A stretch of 64,000 bases of DNA from JABDIY01 sp963803875 (GCA_963803875.1 CAWDOA010000013.1:124001-188000), one strand, 5' to 3'; positions 8,589-16,765 are shown, numbered from the stretch's first letter. A program made the numbers and translations. The notes: generated by a model not told the origin, from the sequence alone.

Positions 8589-9083
8589 ATGGCCATTCCT
8601 GCTGTGCGGATGAATCATGCGGTGCTGTACGTCTCGGATCTCGAGCGATCCAAACGCTTCTGGACCACTGCTCTGGCGATGGATGTGGTCTCTGAGGTCG
8701 CCGGCGGCGTCTTCCTGAAGCTCACGAACAGCACAAACGATCACGACCTTGGGCTGTTCGAAGTGGGCGATACCGGATCAACTTCGGGGCGCCCTCCGGG
8801 GCTTTACCACCTGGCGTGGCAGGTCGACACGATCGAGCAGTTGGTTGCAGCCCGGGAGACACTTGCCGAAATGGGCTCGTTGGTTGGCCAGTCCAGTCAT
8901 GGCACCACCAAGAGTGTGTACGCCCGAGATCCCGACGGGATCGAGTTCGAGATCATGTGGATGCTCCCGCAATCAGAGTGGGAGCACTTCGCTCGGCGTG
9001 CGATCGTCGAGCCGATCGATTTCGCCGCCGAAGTGGAACGCTGGTCCGGCGTGTCCACCGCAGCCGAGATCAACCTCGACTAG
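8589..9083 (+). CDS. VOC-family (extradiol dioxygenase/glyoxalase-fold) protein
   Basis: A 164-residue protein of two paired beta-alpha-beta-beta-beta modules. Potential metal ligands are His9 (NHAVLYV), the histidine in YHLAWQV and the glutamate in GIEFEIMW, the classic 2-His-1-Glu set of type I extradiol dioxygenases, together with the D-P-D-G before the last strand. Start ATG 8589 is where family homology begins. It is far from the main catabolic cluster, and the substrate is unknown. It overlaps the convergent deacetylase gene by 4 bp. Confidence 0.75.
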   Translation: MAIPAVRMNHAVLYVSDLERSKRFWTTALAMDVVSEVAGGVFLKLTNSTNDHDLGLFEVGDTGSTSGRPPGLYHLAWQVDTIEQLVAARETLAEMGSLVGQSSHGTTKSVYARDPDGIEFEIMWMLPQSEWEHFARRAIVEPIDFAAEVERWSGVSTAAEINLD

Positions 9084-10099
9084 CCGATCCCCTCGAGGAA
9101 CGCCGCAACGTTGGTTCCGAGGTCGTCAACTGCATAGCCGCCCTCCTGCACCACGACCGTGGGGATGTCGAGAGCCCGGATGCGGTTCGCCATCGTTGTG
9201 TAGTCCCTCGTACGGATGGTGAACGTTCCAAGCGGGTCGCCGTCGAAGGTGTCGACGCCAAGGGACACCACCAGAGCCTCGACACCTCCGGACGTGATCT
9301 CGGCGAGTCCCCGATCGAGCGACTCTCCCCATCGCCCGAAGTCGGTCCCGGTCGGCAGCGGCAGGTTCAGATTCCAACCATCACCATCACCGGCACCTCT
9401 TTCAGTGGCGTAGCCGGCGAACCATGGAAACTCCGAGGCCGGGTCGCCGTGAATCGAGACGAAGAGGACGTCGGATCGGTTGTAGAAGATCGATTGGGTT
9501 CCGTTGCCGTGGTGATAGTCGACGTCGAGAACGGCGACCCGGTTCGCTCCGCGATTTCGAAGCCGTTGGGCGGCGACGGCGGCGTTGTTGATGTAGCAGT
9601 AGCCGCCGAACTGATCGGCTGTTGCGTGATGGCCTGGGGGTCGACACAGACCAAACGTCGTCTCGCCACCTTCGAGCAAACGATCGGCGGCGGTAGCAGC
9701 GATCGCCGCTGACTCTTGCACAGCCGCCCAGGTTCCGGCCACGATCGAGCAGTCGGCGGCGAAGCTGTGATAGCCGAGCAGACCCATCAGATCGTCAGGG
9801 CGTCGTGGTTTCATCCCCCGGGTGGGCCACGTGAAACCCATCGCCGCGGGAGGAGGGTTGTCACGCTGCAGCCATCTGTCCCACGCCGTCGCAAGAAAAT
9901 CGACGTACTCGGAGTCGTGAACCTGGCGTACCAGGTCGAGGTCGATCGGGTCTGGTTCAATCATTTCATGACCGGCACCAGCGAGTGCTACGGCAATCAA
10001 GTCCGCTCGTTCCGGGCTGTCGAATGACGGAATCAGCTCGCCCCGAACCAGTTCCAGACTGTGATGTTGCCGGTGAGTGTCGGATCGGACGACGAGCAT
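9080..10099 (-). CDS. Histone-deacetylase-fold amidohydrolase (acetylpolyamine amidohydrolase-like)
   Basis: A Zn-dependent arginase/deacetylase-superfamily enzyme of 339 residues. Visible features are RPPGHHA with the tandem catalytic histidines, the metal motif DVDYHHGNGTQ and the later active-site D-x-F-D-G-D-P in GVDTFDGDPLG. The N-terminal DSPERADLI and the C-terminal QEGGYAVDDLG fit bacterial AphA/HdaH-type enzymes that deacetylate polyamines or similar amines. Neighbouring C26 hydrolase and this gene could both touch polyamine metabolism, but they are on opposite strands. Confidence 0.88.
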   Translation of the reverse strand: MLVVRSDTHRQHHSLELVRGELIPSFDSPERADLIAVALAGAGHEMIEPDPIDLDLVRQVHDSEYVDFLATAWDRWLQRDNPPPAAMGFTWPTRGMKPRRPDDLMGLLGYHSFAADCSIVAGTWAAVQESAAIAATAADRLLEGGETTFGLCRPPGHHATADQFGGYCYINNAAVAAQRLRNRGANRVAVLDVDYHHGNGTQSIFYNRSDVLFVSIHGDPASEFPWFAGYATERGAGDGDGWNLNLPLPTGTDFGRWGESLDRGLAEITSGGVEALVVSLGVDTFDGDPLGTFTIRTRDYTTMANRIRALDIPTVVVQEGGYAVDDLGTNVAAFLEGIG

Positions 10100-10168
10100 G
10101 GCGCGAGCCTATTGGTACGGGAGGAGACAGCCGTCGGTCGTGGCAACAGCCTGCACTAGTGTCATCGC

Positions 10169-10924
10169 ATGGAAATTCGGTTGGATGGAAAGACCGCACT
10201 CGTCACCGGGGGATCGCGAGGTATTGGCAAAGGGATCGCAACGGCCTTCGCTGAGGCTGGCGCCAACGTGATGATCACGAGTCGAAAGGCAGAGCAGCTC
10301 GAGGCGGCAGCGGCGGAGATCGGTGAAGGCTGTGCCTGGATGCCGAGCAACGTCGGCGAACCGGAATCGGCCGAGGCGGTGGTGGCGGCAACTGTTGAGC
10401 GGTTCGGCAGTGTCGACATCCTTGTGAACAACGCTGCGACCAATCCCTATGTTGGCCCGATGATCGAGGCCGACGTTGCGCGCTGGAACAAGACGATCCA
10501 GGTGAACCTCACGGCTCCATTACTCTGGACGCAAGCGGCGTGGATCGCCAGCATGAAAGATCGGGGTGGCTCCGTTCTCAATGTGGCGTCGGTCGGCGGT
10601 CTGGGGACCAGCGGCGAGCTGGCTGTCTACAACATGACCAAGGCCGCACTGATTCATACCACCAAGCAGCTCGCCGCCGAGCTCGCCCCCAACGTGCGGG
10701 TGAACGCCGTTGCGCCAGGACTCATCAAGACCGATTTCGCCCGCCTGCTGTGGGAGGGGGAGCGCGGCGAACAGGCCGCAGCCGCCTACCCGTTGAAGCG
10801 ATTGGGCGAAGTAGATGACATCGCAAACGCTGCGATGTATCTATGCTCGGCCGCGTCTGATTGGGTCACCGGTCAGACAATCGTGATTGCCGGCGGTGCA
10901 ACAGTGAAGTACATGACGGTCTAG
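10169..10924 (+). CDS. Short-chain dehydrogenase/reductase (FabG-like)
   Basis: A classical SDR of 251 residues. The nucleotide-binding motif TGGSRGIGKGIA is at about 12-23, NNAA at about 88, the catalytic serine in NVASVGG, and YNMTK is the active-site Y-x-x-x-K. The C-terminus WVTGQTIVIAGGATVKYMTV matches SDRs that reduce 3-oxoacyl or other keto substrates. It diverges from the deacetylase gene. The substrate is not predictable. Confidence 0.9.
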   Translation: MEIRLDGKTALVTGGSRGIGKGIATAFAEAGANVMITSRKAEQLEAAAAEIGEGCAWMPSNVGEPESAEAVVAATVERFGSVDILVNNAATNPYVGPMIEADVARWNKTIQVNLTAPLLWTQAAWIASMKDRGGSVLNVASVGGLGTSGELAVYNMTKAALIHTTKQLAAELAPNVRVNAVAPGLIKTDFARLLWEGERGEQAAAAYPLKRLGEVDDIANAAMYLCSAASDWVTGQTIVIAGGATVKYMTV

Positions 10925-10925
10925 A

Positions 10926-10979
10926 CGAAACTGGCGATCAAAGCGCCCGTCTGGCGGGCACAACGATCGCCGGTTTGCG
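10926..10979. repeat. Dispersed two-stem hairpin element, copy 1
   Basis: The arms at 10928-10939 and 10965-10976 pair over 12 bp with one G-U (core ACTGGCGATC). Inside lies a second stem, GCCCG/CGGGC. A near-identical unit sits at about 33648-33694. Both follow plus-strand genes, so a role as a Rho-independent or processing terminator is plausible, although no T-tract follows. Confidence 0.55.
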
Positions 10980-10989
10980 ACAAACAGAG

Positions 10990-11478
10990 CTACTCCCGGT
11001 TCGCCTGCTCGAACATCGTCTTGCGGATCACTTCACTGGCGGTGAAGCGGCCGATCGGACCGGTGGAATACACCGCGTTGTTGATGATTCCCTCGGGATC
11101 GACCAGGAATGCCGTGGCGTGACTGGTGATGACGCCGTTTCGCTCGTAGATGTGAGCACCTGTGGCTTCAGCCAATGCCACTGCGTCGACTTCGGCGTAC
11201 ATCGGATAGCCGACGTGCAGGCCCTCCTTGAGCCTGGCTGTGGTGTCGATCGGGTCGACCGATGCGGCGGCGACCTTCAGGCCGATGCCTCTGAGTGGTA
11301 GTCCGTGAACTGCGAAGTCAACCAACTGGTGACGGCAGTATGGTCACCAATCACCTCGGTAGAACATGATGACAGCCCAGTTGCCCGCCACACTGGCGGT
11401 GATATCGACCTCATCACCGGCCAGGTTCTTGGCCATGAGCGATGGAAGCCTGTCGCCGGTCCCGAGTTGCGAAGTCAT
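10990..11478 (-). CDS. Redoxin (AhpC/TSA-like) selenoprotein with in-frame UGA at the peroxidatic position
   Basis: The minus strand reads from ATG 11478 to 10990 as one 162-residue thioredoxin-fold protein if the single TGA at 11346-11344 is read as selenocysteine (residue 45). The context is FYRGDW-U-PYC, where the family has FYRG-x-W-C-P-Y-C, so the stop replaces precisely the catalytic cysteine and leaves a UxxC motif. The sequence after it is a full-length conserved redoxin with no further disruption. A hairpin fitting a bacterial SECIS follows the UGA. It lies 42 bp downstream of hypB on the same strand. The alternative is a nonsense-mutated pseudogene, which would be a striking coincidence at this codon. 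No sel genes are in the window. Confidence 0.8.
11309..11346 (-). promoter_or_regulatory. Candidate bacterial SECIS element in the redoxin mRNA
   Basis: In the mRNA the UGA is followed after 4 nt by ACUGC pairing with GCAGU. Above an internal loop, GUCACC pairs with GGUUGAC, with one bulged U. The apical loop is AGUU, with G as its second base, starting 17 nt after the UGA. A stem bulge and an early G in a loop 16-37 nt downstream are the known requirements for SelB recognition in bacteria. Folded by eye. Confidence 0.6.
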
Positions 11479-11520
11479 GTGATCAACATAGTGACCAATC
11501 GAGCGAGGCGCCGCATTGAC

Positions 11521-12327
11521 CTACGTCGTCCGAAGCCAATCGAGCCATTGATCAACTCCATCGCCGGTTCGAGCGGAGAGCTCGATCACGGTGGCCGTGG
11601 GGTTGACCTTGGCCAGGTTGGATCTGAACAACTCGAGGTCGAAATCAAGGTGAGGAAGGAGGTCCATCTTGTTGACTACTACGACCTCGGCGGCCCGGAA
11701 CATCACCGGGTACTTCAGTGGCTTCTCCTCGCCTTCGGTGATGGCGTACACCATGGCACGGCGATCCTGGCCTACATCGAACTCGGCCGGGCAGACGAGG
11801 TTGCCGACGTTCTCGATGATCAGGAGGTCGATGGAATCAAGGTCGAGTCGAGTCAGACCCGATCGAACCATCACCGCATCCAGATGACACTCGCCCCCGA
11901 AGCCGTTGCTGGTGTTCACCAGCGCCACCTCGGCCCCCAGCCCCGACAGGGTGTCGGCGTCGATACTGGTGGCAATGTCTCCCTCCAGTATCCCGATCCG
12001 AAGCTCGTCGACGAGGGCGGGGATGGTCACTCTCAGAAGCGCTGTCTTTCCAGCTCCAGGTGAGGACATCAAATTCACTGTTCGAATCCCGTAGCTGGCC
12101 AGGTCGACTCGATTTTCAGCCGCAATCCTGTCGTTCTCGTCGAGGATGTGTTCGAGCACGATGACCCGTTCGCTGCCGGTTGCGTAGCCGTTGTGGTCGC
12201 CGACGGGCTTGTCTCTCGCGCGACCGGTGCTTTCGGTCAGATCAATCCCCTCCGGCAGCAAATGGTGATCGTGATCTCCGTCGTGGTCATGTTCGGTGCC
12301 GTCAGCGTGTCGGTGAAACCGACCCAT
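11521..12327 (-). CDS. hypB: Hydrogenase nickel incorporation GTPase HypB
   Basis: A SIMIBI-class GTPase that, with HypA, delivers Ni to the [NiFe]-hydrogenase large subunit. The 268-residue protein has a histidine-rich N-terminus (about 5-22, HRHADGTEHDHDGDHDHH pattern) for nickel storage, the P-loop SSPGAGKTALL, the Ni-site region GGECHLDA, ENVGNLVCP and VVNKMDLLP. Its ATG overlaps the hypA stop by one base, so the two are translationally coupled. Confidence 0.95.
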   Translation of the reverse strand: MGRFHRHADGTEHDHDGDHDHHLLPEGIDLTESTGRARDKPVGDHNGYATGSERVIVLEHILDENDRIAAENRVDLASYGIRTVNLMSSPGAGKTALLRVTIPALVDELRIGILEGDIATSIDADTLSGLGAEVALVNTSNGFGGECHLDAVMVRSGLTRLDLDSIDLLIIENVGNLVCPAEFDVGQDRRAMVYAITEGEEKPLKYPVMFRAAEVVVVNKMDLLPHLDFDLELFRSNLAKVNPTATVIELSARTGDGVDQWLDWLRTT

Positions 12328-12689
12328 CAGAGCACCTCGCCGGTCGCTGGTACCGCGGTCGAGACGTCGATGGACTCGATCAGGAATTCCTCACCCGAGA
12401 TCAGGTTCACGGCATGGGAATCGCATGCTGCGCACACCAGTATCGGGGCCGACAGCGTGGTCTCTGTGGCGCACTCGTCGCAGCGGATCACTGCTTCCAC
12501 ATAGGTGACATCGAGCGCAGCATTCTTCAGAGGACTGTTCTGGGACTGGAGACTCCAGCAGTACTGAAGGGTGTCGGGCACAATCTGTTTGAAGTGGCCG
12601 ATCCGGAGCCGAATCCGCTCTACCGGACGTCCCAACGCGTGTTCGTTCACCGCATCGGCGATCGCAGAACAAATCGACAGTTCGTGCAC
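12327..12689 (-). CDS. hypA: Hydrogenase maturation nickel metallochaperone HypA
   Basis: A 120-residue protein with the invariant MHE N-terminus (Ni ligands Met1, His2) and a zinc site built from C-D-E-C and C-A-A-C about 14 residues apart. The length is normal. It starts the hypA-hypB-selenoredoxin run on the minus strand. Structural hydrogenase genes are not within the window, so its client is elsewhere in the genome. Confidence 0.93.
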   Translation of the reverse strand: MHELSICSAIADAVNEHALGRPVERIRLRIGHFKQIVPDTLQYCWSLQSQNSPLKNAALDVTYVEAVIRCDECATETTLSAPILVCAACDSHAVNLISGEEFLIESIDVSTAVPATGEVL

Positions 12690-12756
12690 GGTGACCCCTT
12701 CCGGTAGCTGAAACCAACGTGTCCCACGAATAGTGCCATCCAGCGGATTGCCTGGC

Positions 12757-13080
12757 TCAATTCGAGAGCCTCTCGAGTTCGGATCTGCCGGCGTCGGTGA
12801 GCCGAAGCCGCTGGGGCGATCCGTGCCGCTCCAGAAAGCCTCTCGCCTCGAGGTCGAGTTTCACCCCAACCGTGTACCACCCGGGCTTGTTCTTCTTCCA
12901 CAGCTCGGGATCGGTGCGGTGCTCGACCTCGTCGTAGAGATCGGAGAACCGAAGATCCACGGTCTCGGCGACTGCGGTGAGGATTGCCGATCTTCACCGG
13001 GTTGTAGAGGGCTGCGAGCAATGGTCTTGTCGGAACGTCCGGTGTTGGGATTCAGCAGTGTGACCCGGTTTGGCCTGCCA
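12757..13080 (-). pseudogene. DUF6958-like winged-helix segment, disrupted by two small frameshifts
   Basis: Three frames together give one coherent product. RVTLLNPNTGRSDKT is in the frame of the upstream BtrH-like gene, LAALYNPVKI is in a second frame, and AILTAVAETVDLRFSDL through the GWYTVGVKLDLEARGFLE and SPQRLRLTDAGR blocks to the stop at 12757 is in a third. The shifts fall near 13018-13023 and 12984-12990. The restored protein resembles the small DUF6958 family. It may be a separate gene or the C-terminal domain of the neighbour. Either it has decayed or the assembly carries two single-base insertions. Confidence 0.55.
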
Positions 13081-14384
13081 CCCAAGCCTCCTACTGGCTT
13101 ACCCGCCGTCTTCTTCGCTCCGAGGATCGCCAATGCATTCCCTTCCCGCTCGACGATCTCTGCAACCTCGGTGGCGATCAGTTCTCGAACCGCGGCGGCG
13201 TCGTCGCTCGTGATGTCTGCCGATTCGATGGCCTCGTTCTGACACCGGTACGCCTCGGCCAGTTGCGCCGGGTCTGCGCCGCTATCCAGTAGCTCGGCCC
13301 GCTTGTCCATGAAAACGGCGGCTTCGCTCACCGCTGGATGCGCTGATGCTGCCAGCTCGGCGATTTTCGCCCAGTGGTGGGCGGCCCGCTCGAACCGTTC
13401 AGCAGCCTGGCGAAAGCGCTTCTCGGAGGTGACGTCCCAGGCCCAGCGCAGGAATTCGGCCTGGAGCGGCCGACCTGCGGCAGGGGCTGTATACGAGTGT
13501 TCGATGCACTCGTAGATTCGGCCGAAGCCAATGGCAGCGTCATGGCCCTCGGTGAAGACCTTGGCCCAGCTCATTCGGTCCTTCTCATCGGTGAGGAGAT
13601 GCTGCCACTTGGCCAGGCCGGCCAGTCCTACGTTGGGGGCAAACTGCTTCACCGGCGGCGTGTTGTAGCGTTCCGCCCCGGCCACAATTGCGGCAGGGAT
13701 CACCTCGTCCCATTCCACTTCGCCGCCTCGCACGTCCACCATGCGGTGTTTGGTCGACCGGACCACAGCCCGAGCCGCTCGAATCGTCTCAACATCGACA
13801 CGGTGGGGGAGCGGCGACCGGTCGTCGATCAGATACTGGTCGCCATCTCGGCCGATCACAGCAACAGCCATGGGGTACATGGCAGATTCATCGGCCGGCA
13901 GTCCGAGGTACCCCATCGCGCCGGCGCCAACCGTGATCAGCGCCCGCCGCCCGGCGTCGAGTACTGCGTCGAGCTCGGCGGCCGCTTTCTTGGCGCCGCC
14001 GGTTGAGGAGACCGTGACGTCGAGCCCGTCGGTGGACCACAGCTGGTCGAGGAAGGTGTCGGGCATCGACGTGTTTCTCACGGTGATTGTCATCGTCGGA
14101 CCCGTGTCGTAGCGGAACACCCCGTAGAGGAAGCCGACTCCGCCCGACAGTCCGAACACTTGCGCCTCGCTCAGCGGGGATCCATCGGGACCGGTGACGC
14201 CGGCGGCGTTGAGCAGATTGGTCGCAGCTGCGATTTCACTCTGCTGGCCTCCGACGAAGGGGATCTTGCTCGTTGAGGTCTGGGATCGGCCGGCAAGGAT
14301 ATGAGCGTGGGCGGTCGTGTAGCGCTCGCCGTTGCGTTGCATACGTTGCCGGATTCGAGTCTTCAGCGTGCGTTGGTCTGTCAT
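12861..14384 (-). CDS. BtrH N-terminal/DUF4872 domain protein
   Basis: The start is ATG 14384, preceded by GGAGAAG at 6-nt spacing. After a basic N-terminal helix (LKTRIRQRMQRNGERYTTAH) comes a BtrH_N-like acyltransferase/cysteine-protease-like domain (FGLSGGVGFLYGVFRYD, later TVGAGAMGYLGLP and GDQYLIDDRSP). A helical DUF4872-type region then runs to about residue 425. In BtrH of butirosin synthesis this domain moves an acyl group; here the role is unknown. The last ~45 residues before the stop at 12861 are almost certainly out of frame (see the DUF6958-like segment). No biosynthetic cluster surrounds it. Confidence 0.6.
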   Translation of the reverse strand: MTDQRTLKTRIRQRMQRNGERYTTAHAHILAGRSQTSTSKIPFVGGQQSEIAAATNLLNAAGVTGPDGSPLSEAQVFGLSGGVGFLYGVFRYDTGPTMTITVRNTSMPDTFLDQLWSTDGLDVTVSSTGGAKKAAAELDAVLDAGRRALITVGAGAMGYLGLPADESAMYPMAVAVIGRDGDQYLIDDRSPLPHRVDVETIRAARAVVRSTKHRMVDVRGGEVEWDEVIPAAIVAGAERYNTPPVKQFAPNVGLAGLAKWQHLLTDEKDRMSWAKVFTEGHDAAIGFGRIYECIEHSYTAPAAGRPLQAEFLRWAWDVTSEKRFRQAAERFERAAHHWAKIAELAASAHPAVSEAAVFMDKRAELLDSGADPAQLAEAYRCQNEAIESADITSDDAAAVRELIATEVAEIVEREGNALAILGAKKTAGKPVGGLGGRPNRVTLLNPNTGRSDKTIARSPLQPGEDRQSSPQSPRPWIFGSPISTTRSSTAPIPSCGRRTSPGGTRLG

Positions 14385-14509
14385 GACTTCTCCCTTCCGG
14401 CTAGCCGACATGGAGTCCGCCCCCGCACAACCGTCGATTCAGCCAGAATTCGAAAAAGCATGGTCGAAACAGCGAGCGGAAGAGTCGGGCTCTCCTTTGC
14501 CTCCGGTTT

Positions 14510-14529
14510 GTACGTCGGACGGGACGTAC
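14510..14529. promoter_or_regulatory. Inverted repeat in divergent intergenic region
   Basis: GTACGTC at 14510-14516 and GACGTAC at 14523-14529 form a 7-bp perfect dyad between the BtrH-like gene and the RidA gene. It could be an operator for either; no regulator gene is adjacent. Nothing else is apparent in the 242-bp gap. Confidence 0.3.
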
Positions 14530-14626
14530 GTGAGGTTGGGCGACACTCATTCGCCTTTTTGAACAGTAGCACGATGCCCGGTTTGGCTCTTGTAGGCAGA
14601 TCGGGCCGCTCGCCTACGATCAACGA

Positions 14627-15016
14627 ATGAGCGAACGGACCAGGATCAGTCAGGGCAGTACGTTCGAGGAGCTGGTTGGCTACTCCAGAGCGGTCGTCGA
14701 GGGCCGCTGGGTCTTCGTATCCGGCACCACCGGCTTCGACTACGCCACTATGACCATCTCCGACGACATCGTCGAGCAGGTCGACCAGACCCTGGCCAAC
14801 ATCGATGGCGCCCTGGTCCAGGCCGGAGCCACGGCTGACGACGTCGTTCGAGTGAAGTACTACCTTCCCGACGCGTCGGACTTCGAGGCGTGCTGGCCCT
14901 CGCTCCGGCGTTACTTCGGAGCAGCGAGGCCGGCGGCCACGATGCTCGTGACCGGTCTCGCCGATCCTCGTATCAAGATCGAGATCGAGGTCACAGCACT
15001 CAAATCCGAGGCCTGA
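14627..15016 (+). CDS. RidA (YjgF/UK114) family protein
   Basis: A 129-residue RidA-fold protein, probably trimeric. RidA members deaminate reactive enamine/imine intermediates released by PLP enzymes. The conserved VFVSGTTGFD strand, NIDGALVQAGATADDVVRVKYYL and the arginine of DPRIKIEIEVTAL, which binds the imino-acid carboxylate in RidA, are all present. The archetypal glycine and cysteine positions differ somewhat, so it may be a non-RidA Rid subfamily member. Confidence 0.85.
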   Translation: MSERTRISQGSTFEELVGYSRAVVEGRWVFVSGTTGFDYATMTISDDIVEQVDQTLANIDGALVQAGATADDVVRVKYYLPDASDFEACWPSLRRYFGAARPAATMLVTGLADPRIKIEIEVTALKSEA

Positions 15017-15041
15017 CCGGCAGCCGGTCAGGGCTGAGGAC

Positions 15042-15710
15042 CTACTTTCGCTTCTTGGGCCGGTTCATTCTGGCTTCTTCGGCGATCCGCTTCTTGGTGG
15101 CCGCCCAAGAACAGATCGGACACTGGCTGAGGTCGTGATGTCGGGCGGGGCAGTATTCGCGTCCGAAGTAGATGATCTGAAGGTGGCGATCACTCCAGGT
15201 GTCTTCGGGGAATACGGCCTTCAGGTCCTTTTCCGTGCGCTCCACTGACGATCCGTTGGAGAGACCCCACCGCTCAGCGAGTCGATGGATGTGGGTATCC
15301 ACAGCAAATGCCGGCGCTCCGAAGACGCCGCCCATCACCACACTGGCGGTCTTGTGGCCTACCCCTGCCAGACTCTCGAGGAACTCCCAGTCGGGGAGAA
15401 TCTCTCCACCGGCGTCCAAGATCTGAAACGCCATCTTCGATAGGTTCCTTGCCTTCTGCGGGGCAAGACCGATCTCCTGGATGATCTCCTGGATCTCCTC
15501 TGGTGCCAGCTCGCTCATCTTCTCGGGCGTGTCAGCGACCGCGAACAGTTCTGGCGTGACCTCATTGACCTTCTTGTCCGTGGTCTGGGCCGACAACATC
15601 ACAGCGACCAACAGCGTGTACGGATCCTTGTGATCCAGGGGAACCGGCGGATCGGGATACAACTCGTCGAGGATTCGACCTATTCGCGCCGCCTTTTCAA
15701 TCCGCTTCAT
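15042..15710 (-). CDS. nth: Endonuclease III (DNA glycosylase/AP lyase)
   Basis: A base-excision repair enzyme for oxidised pyrimidines. The helix-hairpin-helix with catalytic lysine is LAGVGHKTASVV and the catalytic aspartate lies in VDTHIHRLA. The 222-residue protein has an unusual iron-sulfur region: C-x9-C-x2-C (REYCPA...SQCPICSW), and the fourth cysteine of the usual C-x6-C-x2-C-x5-C pattern is not seen. The C-terminus is lysine/arginine rich (PKKRK). Confidence 0.93.
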   Translation of the reverse strand: MKRIEKAARIGRILDELYPDPPVPLDHKDPYTLLVAVMLSAQTTDKKVNEVTPELFAVADTPEKMSELAPEEIQEIIQEIGLAPQKARNLSKMAFQILDAGGEILPDWEFLESLAGVGHKTASVVMGGVFGAPAFAVDTHIHRLAERWGLSNGSSVERTEKDLKAVFPEDTWSDRHLQIIYFGREYCPARHHDLSQCPICSWAATKKRIAEEARMNRPKKRK

Positions 15711-15763
15711 ACGTGCCTCCAGTCGTGGTCACGAAGCCTACGGCCAGGGTTCTAGGGTGGGGC

Positions 15764-16138
15764 ATGGCCGAGATGCTGAAGAAAGTGGGTCTCACTACGG
15801 CTCAGATCGACTTCGTGCTCAGTTGTTTCAACGAAGCTGCCGGCGGTTCGCACAGAGTCTGGCGAGCAATATTCGGAGAGGATCTCGAGGCGCTGAGGGT
15901 TCCTGTTGAAACGTTCCGATCGGCCCAGGCCGAAGGTCGAACCCATGTAGGCCTATCCGAGGCTGATTGGCGGCGAGTGTTCGCCGCGGTCAACGCCACG
16001 ATCTATGCGCTCGGTCCGTTCGAGCTTCAGACCATCACGGCATTCGATCTTCGCCACGCTGCCGATACCAATCTTCGAATCTGCGCCGACGTATGGGGCG
16101 CCTACGGCAAGGCAACCTGGGTGCCGTCGGCGTTGTAG
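15764..16138 (+). CDS. Uncharacterised 124-residue protein
   Basis: Not recognised. It is a soluble, helix-rich product starting at ATG 15764, after a GGGTGGGG stretch that could serve as a ribosome-binding site. It has an LTTAQIDFVLSCFNEAAGG segment and a C-terminal LRICADVWGAYGKATWVPSAL-like end. An in-frame start at 15713 would overlap the nth promoter and is less likely. It converges with the methyltransferase gene. Confidence 0.5.
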   Translation: MAEMLKKVGLTTAQIDFVLSCFNEAAGGSHRVWRAIFGEDLEALRVPVETFRSAQAEGRTHVGLSEADWRRVFAAVNATIYALGPFELQTITAFDLRHAADTNLRICADVWGAYGKATWVPSAL

Positions 16139-16150
16139 GTGAGGGCGCAT

Positions 16151-16765
16151 TCAGCCCGGGGTGCGGACGATGCAGAACTGGTAGTGCAGATCTTCGAGTC
16201 CGCCCTCCCACGTGCGGAACAGTTCGATTTCACCGTGGGGCGCGACCAGGCTTCGAAGCGCGGCATCGGACCGGTACCAGAAGCGGCGTCGAGGTTCGAG
16301 CGTGTCGTCCTTGTGGGTTGTCTCCCAGTCGACACCTCCCCACATGCCGATGGCGACCGGACTACCGGGTTGGACCACTCGAACCACCTCGGCCATCGCA
16401 GCGTGAAAGCCGATGTCCGGCACATGATTCAGCATGCTCATCGTGAACGCCCCGTCAAAGGAGTTGTCCCTCAGCGGCACGTTGCGCCCGGAGCCGACGA
16501 CCGCACGGAGTTCTTTGGATCGACAGAGGCCAGAACTGGCAATCGAAAGGTCGAGCGCAACAACATCGAAGCCGGCGATTCGTAGTGCCGCACCGTCGTG
16601 ACCGGCACCGGCGCCGATCTCGACAAGTCTGATCCGATCCTCGCCTTTGAGCAGGCTGGCGAAGAGATCCCGGTCCCGCTGACGTTCGGTTGGCACCGGC
16701 CGCGTCTCCCGCTCGGGTGCTTGCTGATCATAGAATCGGGCAAGATCTCGTTCGAGATCGTTCAT
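16151..16765 (-). CDS. Class I SAM-dependent methyltransferase
   Basis: A 204-residue Rossmann-fold methyltransferase. Motif I is LVEIGAGAGHDGAAL, motif II is VVALDLS, and motif IV is FDGAFTMSMLNHVPD. The family spans small molecules, so the substrate is not predictable. The start is placed at ATG 16765, with GAGGG about 9 nt upstream, rather than at an ATG at 16774 directly abutting that site. Confidence 0.85.
   Translation of the reverse strand: MNDLERDLARFYDQQAPERETRPVPTERQRDRDLFASLLKGEDRIRLVEIGAGAGHDGAALRIAGFDVVALDLSIASSGLCRSKELRAVVGSGRNVPLRDNSFDGAFTMSMLNHVPDIGFHAAMAEVVRVVQPGSPVAIGMWGGVDWETTHKDDTLEPRRRFWYRSDAALRSLVAPHGEIELFRTWEGGLEDLHYQFCIVRTPG

Noticed and set aside
9070..9712. Plus-strand open frame opposite the deacetylase gene
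   Set aside because: Antisense shadow; the minus-strand protein has all the catalytic motifs.
10990..11478. Redoxin read as a simple nonsense pseudogene, or as a short protein starting at 11325
   Set aside because: The stop falls exactly on the catalytic cysteine codon, the rest of the frame is intact, and a SECIS-like hairpin follows. A start at 11325 would remove the active-site half of the fold.
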